DNA from: HLUCCA09 sp965277275
Lineage (GTDB): Bacteria > Pseudomonadota > Alphaproteobacteria > Rhodobacterales > Rhodobacteraceae
Length of the DNA: 64,000 bases
Direction of reading: 5' to 3'
Assembly (NCBI GenBank): GCA_965277275.1
Contig: CBDICG010000002.1
Coordinates: 1,736,001-1,800,000, forward strand
Position 1 is the first letter of the stretch; the number at the start of each line of letters is the position of its first letter. Under the pieces are notes generated by a model. It searched no databases, was not told where the DNA came from, and saw only the letters and a list, made by a program, of their open reading frames with translations. The translations under genes were made by a program, and so were the position numbers. This document shows, in pieces, positions 24,851 through 33,550 of the stretch.

Positions 24851-26140
24851 TCAGTAGTTGGATTGGATCTGAACGCAGGTGGACGTCTCGGTGTTGTACA
24901 TCCCGCACTCGAGCTCGGACCAGTCAGACTTCAGCACGGCCGATTCCGGCAGGAAGTCCGTCCAGGCGTCGCCCGGCACTTCTTCGGTCTGGGAAACGAT
25001 GTCGAACTGGCCATCCTCGGTGATCTCGCCGATCAGGACCGGCTTGGCGAGGTGGTGGTTCGGCAGCATGACAGACGTGCCGCCCGTGAGGTTCGGGAAT
25101 TCCTGGCCCCACATGGCCTCGCGCACGGCGTCGACATCGGTGGTGCCTGCCTCGGTGACGGCGTTCACCCACATGTTGAAGCCAATGTAGTGGGCTTCCA
25201 TCGGGTCGTTCGTGACGCGGTCTTCGCCCATGCGCTCTTTCCACGCGGCAACCCACGCGTCGTTGGCGTCGCTCTCGGCGGACTGGAAGTAGTTCCACGC
25301 CGCGAGGTGGCCGACGAGGTCGGTCGTGTCGAGGCCAGAGAGCTCTTCTTCCCCGACGGAGAAGGCGACGACGGGGATGTCGTCAGCCGAAACGCCCTGG
25401 GCCGCGAGCTCCTTGTAGAAGCCGATATTGGCGTCGCCGTTGATCGTGGAGATCACGCCGACCTGCTTGCCGCCTGCGCCGAGCGCCACGACGTCGGCGA
25501 CGATCGAGGACCAGTCGGAATGGCCGAAGGGCGTGTAGTTGACGAAGATGTCTTCCTCGGGAATGCCCTTGTCCTTGAGGTACTGCTCGAGGATGCGGTT
25601 CGTGGTGCGCGGGTAGACATAGTCGGTGCCCAGCAGTGCGAAGCTCTCGACGCCCAGCTCCTCAAGGAAGTAGTCGGTGGCCGGGATCGCCTGCTGGTTC
25701 GGCGCGGCGCCGGTGTAGAAGACGTTCTTGGAGCTTTCCTCACCCTCGTACTGCACGGGGTAGAACATCAGGCCGTTCAACTCTTCGAGGACCGGCAGGG
25801 CGGATTTGCGCGACACGGACGTCCAGGAGCCGAAGATCACGTCGACTTCCTGCACCGTCAGCAGCTCACGCGCCTTTTCAGCGAAGAGCGGCCAGTCGGA
25901 GGCGGGGTCGACGACGACCGCTTCGATATCGCAGCCCAGAAGGCCGCCAGCGTCGTTCTGGATGTCGATCAGCATCTCGACGGTGTCTTTCAGCGTCGTT
26001 TCCGAGATCGCCATCGTGCCGGAGAGCGAGTGCAGCACACCCACCTTGATCGGGCAGGAGGCATCCTGCGCCGCGGCAGGGAGGGCAAGCGCCGCGAGCG
26101 ACGCAGAGGACGCCAGAAGAAGCGTAGAGAGTTTGGACAT
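24851..26140 (-). CDS. urtA: Urea ABC transporter substrate-binding protein UrtA
   Basis: 429 residues from ATG 26140, which starts a clear signal peptide (MSKLSTLLLASSASLAALAL, cleavage at AAA-Q near residue 25). The mature protein opens CPIKVGVLHSLSGTMAISET, the UrtA signature, and includes GSWTSVSRKSALPVLEELNG. It delivers urea (or short amides) to UrtB/UrtC. First gene of the urtABCDE unit. No urease genes occur in the window, although they are often adjacent. Confidence 0.94.
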   Translation of the reverse strand: MSKLSTLLLASSASLAALALPAAAQDASCPIKVGVLHSLSGTMAISETTLKDTVEMLIDIQNDAGGLLGCDIEAVVVDPASDWPLFAEKARELLTVQEVDVIFGSWTSVSRKSALPVLEELNGLMFYPVQYEGEESSKNVFYTGAAPNQQAIPATDYFLEELGVESFALLGTDYVYPRTTNRILEQYLKDKGIPEEDIFVNYTPFGHSDWSSIVADVVALGAGGKQVGVISTINGDANIGFYKELAAQGVSADDIPVVAFSVGEEELSGLDTTDLVGHLAAWNYFQSAESDANDAWVAAWKERMGEDRVTNDPMEAHYIGFNMWVNAVTEAGTTDVDAVREAMWGQEFPNLTGGTSVMLPNHHLAKPVLIGEITEDGQFDIVSQTEEVPGDAWTDFLPESAVLKSDWSELECGMYNTETSTCVQIQSNY

Positions 26141-26725
26141 GAATGTTCCCCATTCGGTGGGCAACACGTCCGGACCGAAAGGCGCGCCGGTTGAAACCGA
26201 CGGGTGCGCCCCCTTATCTGTCCGACGTGCAGCTTAGCTTTGCACGCGTGCGGGGGCGATCGGACCGCCAAGTGCTTTCGCCCTCGCACATCTGAATGTG
26301 GCCGTCCGAAAACAGCCGCGGCCTTGTTTCCGGCGATAGCGCGGGAAAGGGGGAGTCCTTTCCGGTTGGCGCGCCCCGAGATCACGGACTCGGCGCCTTG
26401 GGCGCGGCAAGATTGTGCTTTTTTTGGGCGTATGCTGAATTTGGGTGCAAACCACTAACCCAATCGTGTGGGTGCTTCCTCTGTATCGAATTGCCCGCCG
26501 ATGCAGCATGACGGGAAGTCTCGCCCCGCCGCTTGCCTTCCATTGCTGCGCGTTTTCCACGCGGCGCGGGTTGCGCCGGTGCAGGGCTCGCCCGAGATCG
26601 GATCACTGCCCCGCGCGCCGGCGGCCACTCGGCACACAGGCGCCTCCATTTTTAGCGATCCGGGCAACCAGTCATTAAGCAAGGGCGGCTAACAACGGGC
26701 GGAGCTCAACCAGAAGGGTGTGCCG
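26141..26725. other. 585-base region without a convincing gene
   Basis: Lies between the divergent urtA and lytic transglycosylase genes and must hold both promoters. Short frames here have no ribosome site or protein-like composition. Visible items are a GCACGCGTGC palindrome at 26242-26251, a run of seven T at 26419-26425, and an NtrC-like dyad at 26433-26449. No tRNA-like fold or sigma-54 GG-N10-GC pair was found near urtA. Confidence 0.5.
26433..26449 (-). promoter_or_regulatory. Candidate NtrC-type binding site upstream of urtA
   Basis: TGCTGAATTTGGGTGCA matches 13 of 17 positions of the enteric NtrC consensus TGCACCA-W3-TGGTGCA. It lies about 290 bases upstream of the urtA start, a distance usual for enhancer sites. 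Urea uptake is commonly under nitrogen control, so the placement is sensible, but one half-site is poor and no matching sigma-54 promoter was found. Confidence 0.25.
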
Positions 26726-27451
26726 ATGCTCGATGTGTCTTGGTCCTTGAACGGGATTCGCCGGCTTTCAGCCTGGGCCGGCCTCGCCGTTGCGGCGATG
26801 GCCACCCCGAGTGGCGCCGAAGAGCGCCACGTTGGCACATGCGCGCGCTGGGCTGCCGTCGCCGCCGCGGAATTCGGTGTGCCCGAGCGGCTGATGCGCG
26901 CAATCACGCGGGTCGAAACAGCGCGTGGGGCCGATGGCGCGTGGCCCTGGGCCATCAATGTGGATGGACGGGGCCATTGGTTCGCAACATCCGCAGAGGC
27001 GACGGCGTTCGCCTCGCGGGCGCGGGTGCAAGGGGCGGAGCAGATCGACATCGGGTGCTTTCAGCTCAATCTGAAGTGGCATGGGGCGGCCTTTGCCTCT
27101 CTCGACCAGATGATCGAGCCGGCGCAGAACGCGCGCTATGCCGCGCGCTTCCTGGGCCATCTGCACGCCGAATTCGGCTCGTGGACGCAGGCCGCCGCTG
27201 CCTATCACTCGCGCACGCCTGACCTCGGCCGCGCCTACGTGCGCCGGGTGCAGGCCGCTCTCACAACCCTGCCAGAGCCGCAATTCGACCTCGCCGTAGC
27301 GCCAGCGCCCGAGCCAAGCGCACCCCAACCGATCCGCTCCACGGCGGCGCCCTTGATGGGCGGGGTCGCGCTCGGAGCGCCCACGGCGATGCCAGCCGCA
27401 CAATCCGGAGCCACGGACGGGCGCGGCGGCCTGCTTTTCGTGGGGCGCTGA
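26726..27451 (+). CDS. Secreted lytic transglycosylase, SLT fold
   Basis: 241 residues from ATG 26726 (a GTG six bases upstream is possible). A signal peptide covers roughly residues 1-32 (cleavage near SGAEE). The SLT domain follows: catalytic-glutamate region MRAITRVETARG, IDIGCFQLNLKWHG and AAAYHSRTPDLGRAYVRRV. A proline/alanine-rich tail ends the protein. It cleaves peptidoglycan in the periplasm. It stands two bases before flhA, so a role in opening the wall for the flagellar rod is likely, as SltF does in Rhodobacter sphaeroides; sequence alone does not prove it. Confidence 0.85.
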   Translation: MLDVSWSLNGIRRLSAWAGLAVAAMATPSGAEERHVGTCARWAAVAAAEFGVPERLMRAITRVETARGADGAWPWAINVDGRGHWFATSAEATAFASRARVQGAEQIDIGCFQLNLKWHGAAFASLDQMIEPAQNARYAARFLGHLHAEFGSWTQAAAAYHSRTPDLGRAYVRRVQAALTTLPEPQFDLAVAPAPEPSAPQPIRSTAAPLMGGVALGAPTAMPAAQSGATDGRGGLLFVGR

Positions 27452-27453
27452 CC

Positions 27454-29532
27454 ATGGGCCAGCTTCGACTCTCCGCCTTCTTCCAGCCGCCAGTCCTTTT
27501 GGCGCTCGCACTCATGGCGATCATCGTCATGATGATCCTGCCAGTGCCTGCGTGGCTCCTGGACGTCGGCCTCGCCCTGTCGTTCTCGCTGGCAATCCTC
27601 ATCTTCACCGTCACGCTCTTCATCGAGAGGCCGCTCGATTTCTCGGCCTTCCCGACAATCCTGCTGGCGTCCCTCGTGCTGCGGCTGTCGCTCAACGTTT
27701 CGTCCACGAAGCTGATCATCGGCCAAGGCCACACCGGAACGGGCGCGGCAGGCGGCGTGATCGAAGGCTTCGCGATGTTCGTCATGGGCGGCTCGACGAT
27801 CCTTGGCCTCGTGATCTTCTGCGTCCTGCTGATCGTCAACTTCGTCGTGATCACAAAGGGCGCAGCACGGATGGCCGAGGTCGGTGCGCGCTTCGCGCTC
27901 GACGGGATGCCGGGCAAACAGCTCGCCATCGACAGCGATATGTCCGCCGGCGCCATTGACCACAACGAAGCCAAGGAGAGGCGCGAGCGTGAGCAAGCCG
28001 AAACGACCTTCTTCGGATCGCTCGACGGTGCCTCCAAGTTCGTCAAGGGCGACGCGATCGCGGGCCTGCTGATCACGCTGCTGAACCTCGTCGTCGGCTT
28101 CGCCATCGGCATCACCATGCACGACATGGCCGCCGGGCAGGCGTTCCAGACCTACGCCATCCTGACGGTTGGTGACGGGCTCGTAACGCAGATCCCGGCC
28201 GTCATCATCTCCATCGCGTCTGCCCTCCTTCTGGCGCGCGGCGGCTCGACCGGCGCCACAGACCTCGCGCTCGCCAAGCAGCTCGGTCGCAACCCGGCGG
28301 CGCTCTTCACAGTCGGGATCCTCATGGGTCTCTTCGCGCTGGTGCCCGGCCTGCCGTTCCTGCCGTTCCTGCTGCTGGCGGCGGTGCTTCTCGGCGCGGG
28401 CGTCTACGCGCAGAACATCGCCGACAAGACCAAGGCCGAGGAGGCCGCCCGCGTCGAGGACGATGCCCCCGCCCCCGCGCGCACGACCATCGGCGATATC
28501 CTGGACCTTGATGATATCCACCTCGAATTCGCGCCGGACCTGGTTTCGATGGTGCTCGATCCGGCGACCGGGCTCGACGCCCGCATCACCAACATGCGCA
28601 ACCACGTCGCCACGACCTACGGCCTGATCCTGCCCGAGATCCGGCTGACCGACGATGCCAGCCTGCCCCCCGGAGCCTATGTGATCCGTATTCAGGGTGT
28701 CCCGCAGGCACGCGACAGGCTGCGCCCGGACGGGTTGCTGGCGCTCGTCAATGATATGGTCGTTGATCTGCCGAACGGGGAAGACGTGTCGGAGCCGGTC
28801 TACGGGGCGCCGGCCCGCTGGATCCCCCCGCAGGACCGGGAGCGCGGCGCCATGGGCGGCGCGACGATCGTCGCGCCGACGGAGGTCCTTGCGACCCATC
28901 TGCTGGAAATCATCAAGCGCAATTTCGGCCGTCTGATGACCCTCAAGACGCTGCGCCGCCTGCTTGCCGCCCTGGCGGAAGTCAGCAACGAAGCCCGCGC
29001 CGAGGCCAACCGCAAGATGATCGACGAGCTCGTGCCCGACAAGGTGCCTGTCGATCTCTTGCTCTCGGTCCTGCGGCTGCTGCTCGAAGAGCGCGTCTCG
29101 ATCCGCAATCTGCCGCTGATCCTCGAGGCGATCGCCGAAGTGCGCGGCAGCCTCGGTACCGCTGAGGCCATCTGCGAGCATGTCCGCCAGCGGCTCGGCT
29201 TCCAGCTGATCGCGGAGCTCAAGCGCGAGGACGGCACGCTCCCCCTGATCCAGCTCGCGCCCGAGTGGGAAGAAGCGTTTCGCCGCCATACCATCGACGG
29301 AGCCGATGTCGCGCTTCCGCCCGACGACTTCAGCCGGCTGATCGGCGGGATCTCGGACTCGCTTTCCGAAGCGGCGGGCAACGGGGTTCACCCGGCGCTC
29401 GTCACCACCACGCAGCGTCGCCGTTTCCTGACAACGCTTGTCTCGGCAAAGGGCCTCTCTGCGCCGGTGCTGTCGTTCGACGAGATCGGCCTCGATGCGC
29501 GCCCAGCCATGGTCGGGCAGGTTGCGGCCTGA
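27454..29532 (+). CDS. flhA: Flagellar type III export gate protein FlhA
   Basis: 692 residues, normal length. The N-terminal half has about eight membrane helices with LVLRLSLNVSSTKLIIGQGH and the cytoplasmic FHIPEP-family loop (GMPGKQLAIDSDMSAGAID). The C-terminal half from about residue 345 is the cytoplasmic substrate/chaperone-docking domain (GTAEAICEHVRQRLGFQLIA). It forms the nonameric ring under the export gate. The stop overlaps the fliR start (TGATG). Confidence 0.97.
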   Translation: MGQLRLSAFFQPPVLLALALMAIIVMMILPVPAWLLDVGLALSFSLAILIFTVTLFIERPLDFSAFPTILLASLVLRLSLNVSSTKLIIGQGHTGTGAAGGVIEGFAMFVMGGSTILGLVIFCVLLIVNFVVITKGAARMAEVGARFALDGMPGKQLAIDSDMSAGAIDHNEAKERREREQAETTFFGSLDGASKFVKGDAIAGLLITLLNLVVGFAIGITMHDMAAGQAFQTYAILTVGDGLVTQIPAVIISIASALLLARGGSTGATDLALAKQLGRNPAALFTVGILMGLFALVPGLPFLPFLLLAAVLLGAGVYAQNIADKTKAEEAARVEDDAPAPARTTIGDILDLDDIHLEFAPDLVSMVLDPATGLDARITNMRNHVATTYGLILPEIRLTDDASLPPGAYVIRIQGVPQARDRLRPDGLLALVNDMVVDLPNGEDVSEPVYGAPARWIPPQDRERGAMGGATIVAPTEVLATHLLEIIKRNFGRLMTLKTLRRLLAALAEVSNEARAEANRKMIDELVPDKVPVDLLLSVLRLLLEERVSIRNLPLILEAIAEVRGSLGTAEAICEHVRQRLGFQLIAELKREDGTLPLIQLAPEWEEAFRRHTIDGADVALPPDDFSRLIGGISDSLSEAAGNGVHPALVTTTQRRRFLTTLVSAKGLSAPVLSFDEIGLDARPAMVGQVAA

Positions 29533-30308
29533 TGGAGAATCTCGCGCAGCTTCTGTCGATTGGCGAAGAGGCGCTGCTCGCCGGTGTCGCGGTCTTTCTG
29601 CGTGTCGCCGCGGCGATGGCCGTCCTGCCCGCCTTCGGCGAGCAGACGATCTCCGTGCGTATCCGGCTGGGCGCCGCCGTCGCGCTCACCCTGCTTGTAG
29701 CTCCCGCGGTGTCGCCAGAATTGCCTGCGGGCGGCGCCCTCGACTGGTCGATGCTCGTGCGCCTTCTGGGCAGCGAAACCATTACCGGACTTGCCTTCGG
29801 CCTGATGCTGCGGCTCCTGATCCACACGTTGCAGATCACCGGGACGATCGCCGCGCAATCCACGTCGCTCGCGCAGCTCTTCGGGGGCGCATCGGTCGAG
29901 CCCATGCCGGCCATTGGGCACCTGCTGGTTGTGGGCGGGCTTGCGCTCGCGGCCATGGCGGATCTGCACCTGCGGATCGCGGAGGCCCTGATCGAAACCT
30001 ACATCCTGTTCCCGGCCGGGACCGTCCTTGCGTCGGGCACACTGGCGGAGGTCGGGATTGCGCATGTCGCTCGCGCGTTCTCGCTCGCGTTCACGCTGGC
30101 CGCGCCGTTCGTCATCGGGGCGCTGGTCTACAACCTCGCCCTCGGCGCCATCAACCGGGCGATGCCGCAGCTCATGGTCGCCTTTGTCGGCGCCCCCGCG
30201 ATCACGGGCGCGGGGCTCGCGTTGCTCGCCCTCGTTGCACCGCTGGCGCTGGAGATCTGGGCAGCGACGCTGCTGCAAACCCTTGAAAACCCCTTCGGAG
30301 CCCTCTGA
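29532..30308 (+). CDS. fliR: Flagellar export gate protein FliR
   Basis: 258 residues from ATG 29532, which overlaps the flhA stop. Six membrane segments; FLRVAAAMAVLPAFGEQTIS and RIRLGAAVALTLLVAP at the N-terminus and NRAMPQLMVAFVGAPAITGA near the C-terminus are typical. FliR combines with FliP and FliQ to make the export channel. fliP and fliQ are not in this window. Its stop overlaps the flhB start. Confidence 0.95.
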   Translation: MENLAQLLSIGEEALLAGVAVFLRVAAAMAVLPAFGEQTISVRIRLGAAVALTLLVAPAVSPELPAGGALDWSMLVRLLGSETITGLAFGLMLRLLIHTLQITGTIAAQSTSLAQLFGGASVEPMPAIGHLLVVGGLALAAMADLHLRIAEALIETYILFPAGTVLASGTLAEVGIAHVARAFSLAFTLAAPFVIGALVYNLALGAINRAMPQLMVAFVGAPAITGAGLALLALVAPLALEIWAATLLQTLENPFGAL

Positions 30309-31405
30309 TGGCCGGCGGTCAGAGCGAAGACGACGGCGAAAGCAAGATCCACGACCCGACACCGCGCCGACTGGAACAGGCGCGGCAAAAGGGCGACATC
30401 GCGCGTTCGGCGGATCTCACGGCAGCGGTCGGATATCTCGGCATGCTTGTGGCGGGGTTGCTGGCAGGCGGCCTCGCCGTGCAGGGGATCGGGACGGCGG
30501 GCGCAGGCCTCATCGGCCAATCCCACGCCCTTGCCCCGATGCTCTTCTCGGGTCACGGCGGCGGGCTGCCGGGCGGGATCCTGCGCGAGACCCTCGCGGC
30601 CCTTTTGCCGCTCTTTGCCATCCCCTTCGTGCTCGTGATCCTGGGCCTCATGGCCCAGCGCGGGATCGTGTTCGCACCGGACAAGCTGGTGCCCAAACTC
30701 TCGCGGATCTCGCTGCTGCAGAACGCCAAGCAGAAGTTCGGCCTGAGCGGACTGGTGGAATTCGCCAAGAGCTTCGTCAAGCTCATCGCCTATTCCGTGG
30801 CTCTTGGGACGTACCTTCTCCAGGGGCTTGAGCGGCTGGTGGCGTCGGCGGCCCTGGAGCCGCAACAGGTGGCGCTCCTGATCGGGCGGCTGTCGCTGGA
30901 GTTCATGGCGATCGTCGTGGTGATCGCCTTCGTGATCGGCGCGATCGACATGGTTTGGCAATTCGCCGATCACAAGCGCCGGAACCGGATGAGCCACAAG
31001 GAGCTGCGCGACGAAACCAAGGAAACGGAGGGCGACCCTTACCTCAAGGACCGCCGCCGCCAGAAAGGTTACGAGATCGCGCAGAACAAGATGCTCGCGG
31101 ACGTGCCGAATGCGTCCGTGGTCATCGTCAACCCGACGCACTTCGCCGTCGCGCTCGAATGGTCGGCGGCCTCGCCCGGGGCGCCTCGCTGCTTGGCCAA
31201 GGGGGTGGATGCCATGGCGCTCCGCATCCGGGAAGCGGCGGCCGAGGCCGGGGTCCCGATCCACAGTGACCCGCCCACCGCACGGGCGCTGCACGCGACC
31301 GTCGAGATCGGCGAGGAGATCGGGCGTGATCACTACGTCCAGGTGGCCGCGGCGATCCGGTTTGCCGAGAATGTGCGTGCCCGCGCCGCGAAGTCCGTCC
31401 TGTGA
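30308..31405 (+). CDS. flhB: Flagellar export switch protein FlhB
   Basis: 365 residues. Opens with the conserved KIHDPTPRRLEQARQKGDIA, has four membrane helices, and carries the autocleavage motif NPTH in VVIVNPTHFAVALEW near residue 275; cleavage between Asn and Pro switches export from rod/hook to filament substrates. The residues around the motif are intact. Overlaps fliR (TGATG) and the next small gene (GTGA). Confidence 0.96.
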   Translation: MAGGQSEDDGESKIHDPTPRRLEQARQKGDIARSADLTAAVGYLGMLVAGLLAGGLAVQGIGTAGAGLIGQSHALAPMLFSGHGGGLPGGILRETLAALLPLFAIPFVLVILGLMAQRGIVFAPDKLVPKLSRISLLQNAKQKFGLSGLVEFAKSFVKLIAYSVALGTYLLQGLERLVASAALEPQQVALLIGRLSLEFMAIVVVIAFVIGAIDMVWQFADHKRRNRMSHKELRDETKETEGDPYLKDRRRQKGYEIAQNKMLADVPNASVVIVNPTHFAVALEWSAASPGAPRCLAKGVDAMALRIREAAAEAGVPIHSDPPTARALHATVEIGEEIGRDHYVQVAAAIRFAENVRARAAKSVL

Positions 31406-31782
31406 GCGACGCGACCCGGAAGCGGGCGCGGCTTGCGCGTCTGGAGGAGCTGGCCGCGCTGAAGGCCAGTGCAGAGCGCGCCCGGCTCGCGCGGGCGGCA
31501 CGGGACGAGGCGCGCATTGCCGGAGAGGTGGCCGCTCTCTCTGAACGCCGGTCGGTGGCCACCGACCGGCTGGCCCACGACGCTGCGCCCGATATGACCC
31601 TCATCTCTGCGACAGGGGCGTGGCTTCGGGCGTCAGAGGCGGAGTTGCGGCGGCTCAACATCCAGCTCGCCGCGCTGCGCGCGCGCAGCGCAACCGTCCG
31701 CGCCGAGACGAGCCGCGCCATCGCACGCCATGCGGTCTGTGAGGAGCTGGTTGCCCGCGCACGGGCGGCGGCCCGCAAGTAG
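31402..31782 (+). CDS. Small coiled-coil protein, FliJ-like position
   Basis: 126 residues; GTG at 31402 overlaps the flhB stop as GTGA. The sequence is almost entirely alpha-helical and Ala/Arg/Glu-rich (ARLARLEELAALKASAERAR), with heptad-like spacing of leucines and a central break (DAAPDMTLISATGAW). Size, helical hairpin shape and its place in an export-gate operon resemble FliJ, the central stalk of the flagellar ATPase, but FliJ is poorly conserved and no diagnostic motif was seen. It could also be another flagellar chaperone. Confidence 0.75.
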   Translation: MSDATRKRARLARLEELAALKASAERARLARAARDEARIAGEVAALSERRSVATDRLAHDAAPDMTLISATGAWLRASEAELRRLNIQLAALRARSATVRAETSRAIARHAVCEELVARARAAARK

Positions 31783-31833
31783 GGCCTCGGCGGGCAGCGC
31801 TGCATCCGAGCAAGACGGCAGCGGTGGAGCGGC

Positions 31834-32232
31834 TCAGAGCCAGTCGCGCAGGATCGGGATCAGTGGAATATCAGCGGCGGGCATCGGGTAGTCGCGGAGC
31901 TTGGAAGGCCGCACCCAGGCCAGCTTCTGTCCTTCGCGCGACTGGGGAACCCCCTCCCACTTGCGACAGGCGAAGAGCGGCATCAGGAGATGAAAGTTCT
32001 CGTAGCTGTGCGAGGCAAAGGTCAGCGGCGCGAGGCAGCTCTGCCAGGTCTCGATCCCCAGTTCTTCGAGCAGCTCCCGGATCAATGCAGCCTCGGGTGT
32101 TTCTCCCGGCTCGATCTTGCCGCCGGGAAACTCCCACAACCCGGCCATCGACTTGCCTTCGGGACGTTGTGCGAGGAGCACCCTCCCATCGACATCCACC
32201 AGTGCGACGGCGGACACGAGCACGATGGTCAT
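31834..32232 (-). CDS. mutT: MutT-type Nudix hydrolase (8-oxo-dGTP diphosphatase)
   Basis: 132 residues from ATG 32232. The Nudix box G-x5-E-x7-REUXEEXGU is intact in GKIEPGETPEAALIRELLEE followed by LGI. WEFPGGKIEPGE and the overall length match MutT, which removes oxidised dGTP from the nucleotide pool. It is the last gene of the parvulin, argJ, mutT group, separated from argJ by a repeat element. Confidence 0.92.
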   Translation of the reverse strand: MTIVLVSAVALVDVDGRVLLAQRPEGKSMAGLWEFPGGKIEPGETPEAALIRELLEELGIETWQSCLAPLTFASHSYENFHLLMPLFACRKWEGVPQSREGQKLAWVRPSKLRDYPMPAADIPLIPILRDWL

Positions 32233-32280
32233 GCTGTCCGCTCCCGGGGGGTGGCGCGCCCGCGGCTGCGGCAAGGCAGC

Positions 32281-32313
32281 CTCCGGCGGGGATATTTGCG
32301 GCACAATGAAGGG
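32281..32313 (-). repeat. Composite intergenic repeat, copy E
   Basis: Read on the minus strand: CCTTCATTGTGCCGCAAATA then TCCCCGCCGGAG. It is the same T-rich box plus CCGGGG-like element as in copies A-D. A GGCTGC / GCAGCC stem lies just beyond at about 32263-32281. It occupies the 91-base gap between argJ and mutT. Confidence 0.5.
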
Positions 32314-32323
32314 TGGGGCGCGC

Positions 32324-33541
32324 TCATGAGCGGTAGTCGGCGTTGATGTCGATGTAGGCGTGGGTGAGATCGCAGGTCCAGGCGGTGAAGGCGCCGTTGC
32401 CGAGGCCGAGATCGACGGTGAGGGTGAGCTCGGCGTTTCGCATGTAGGCGGCTCCGTCGGCCTCGACATAGCCGTCGGCGAGCTGGCCGTCTTTGGCCAG
32501 AACATGGGGGCCGAGGTGGATCGTCAGGCGGTCGCGATCGGCCTGTGCGCCGGACTTTCCCACGGCCATGACGATGCGGCCCCAATTCGGATCTTCGCCG
32601 GCGATGGCGGTCTTGACGAGGGGGGAGTTCGCGATGGCCATGGCGACGCGCTTGGCATCGACCGGGTCGGCCGCACCGGTGACGCGGATCTCGACAAACT
32701 TCGTGGCGCCCTCGCCGTCGCGGACCACCTGGTGGGCGAGATCCAGCATCACCCCGTGGAGCGCGTCCGCGAAGGGGCCGTCCGAGGTGGCTTTCGGGCC
32801 GGTTCCTGTTGCGGCGACCAGCAGGGTGTCGGACGTCGATGTGTCGCTGTCGACCGTGATGGCGTTGAAGGTCACGGGGGTGAACCGGTCGACGAGGGTC
32901 TGCAGATCGGCGCGGGAGATCGTCGCATCGGTGAAGATGTAGACAAGCATGGTCGCCATGTCGGGCGCGATCATGCCCGAGCCCTTGGCGATCCCGGCAA
33001 TGTGGATCGGGCCGTCGGGCATCTCGACTACGGCGCCTGCCCCTTTCGGGAACGTGTCCGTTGTCATGATGGCGCGGGCGGCGGCTTCCCACGCCGCCTG
33101 ATCCTGGAAGGCCAGCCCGTCAAGCACCCTGGAGATGCGCTCGGCGGGCAGGGGCTCGCCGATGACGCCGGTCGACGCCGTGAAGATCCGCGCTTCGGGG
33201 AGAGAGAGGACAGCCGCTGTTTCTGCCGTGAGCTTGCTCACAGCCTCGGTGCCGGCCACCCCGGTGAAGGCGTTTGCGTTGCCGGCATTCACGAGGATCG
33301 CCGCGCCATCCTCACTGTCTGCGCCGATCTTCGCCTCGCAATCGAGGACTGGCGCCGCACGGGTCTGCGACGTCGTGAACGCACCTGCAACGGTGGTTCC
33401 GGGCGCGAGCGTCGCAAGCATGACATCGGTGCGCCCCGTGTAGCGCACGCCAGCCTCCGCGACGGCCAGACGGAGGCCGCGGATCGCTGGGAGGTCGGGA
33501 AAGTGCGCGGGGGCGAGCGGAGAAACGGGCAATGTGGCCAT
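32324..33541 (-). CDS. argJ: Bifunctional glutamate N-acetyltransferase / amino-acid acetyltransferase ArgJ
   Basis: 405 residues, full length. The autoprocessing motif KGSGMIAPDMATML (186-199) is present, with cleavage expected between Ala196 and the nucleophile Thr197 to give alpha and beta chains. The enzyme recycles acetyl groups from acetylornithine to glutamate in arginine synthesis, acting in the cytoplasm. It starts nine bases after the parvulin gene stop, so both are cotranscribed. Confidence 0.96.
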   Translation of the reverse strand: MATLPVSPLAPAHFPDLPAIRGLRLAVAEAGVRYTGRTDVMLATLAPGTTVAGAFTTSQTRAAPVLDCEAKIGADSEDGAAILVNAGNANAFTGVAGTEAVSKLTAETAAVLSLPEARIFTASTGVIGEPLPAERISRVLDGLAFQDQAAWEAAARAIMTTDTFPKGAGAVVEMPDGPIHIAGIAKGSGMIAPDMATMLVYIFTDATISRADLQTLVDRFTPVTFNAITVDSDTSTSDTLLVAATGTGPKATSDGPFADALHGVMLDLAHQVVRDGEGATKFVEIRVTGAADPVDAKRVAMAIANSPLVKTAIAGEDPNWGRIVMAVGKSGAQADRDRLTIHLGPHVLAKDGQLADGYVEADGAAYMRNAELTLTVDLGLGNGAFTAWTCDLTHAYIDINADYRS

Positions 33542-33550
33542 GGGGGAGCG

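Noticed and set aside
26242..26251. GCACGCGTGC palindrome near urtA as an operator
   Set aside because: A ten-base GC-rich palindrome is expected by chance in this composition and matches no site I can name.
26409..26423. Possible sigma-54 promoter of urtA
   Set aside because: GCAC and TTGC on the minus strand are separated by one base too few for GG-N10-GC and the first G is missing.
26445..26678. Short plus-strand frame in the urtA upstream gap
   Set aside because: Random-looking Arg/Cys/Ser-rich translation without ribosome site.
26672..26695. Possible CtrA site before the flagellar genes
   Set aside because: TTAA and TAAC are present, but the spacing is 11 bases instead of the 7 required by TTAA-N7-TTAA.
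27235..29391. 718-codon minus-strand frame opposite flhA
   Set aside because: Shadow of flhA; no domain, low-complexity Asp/Arg/Gln composition.
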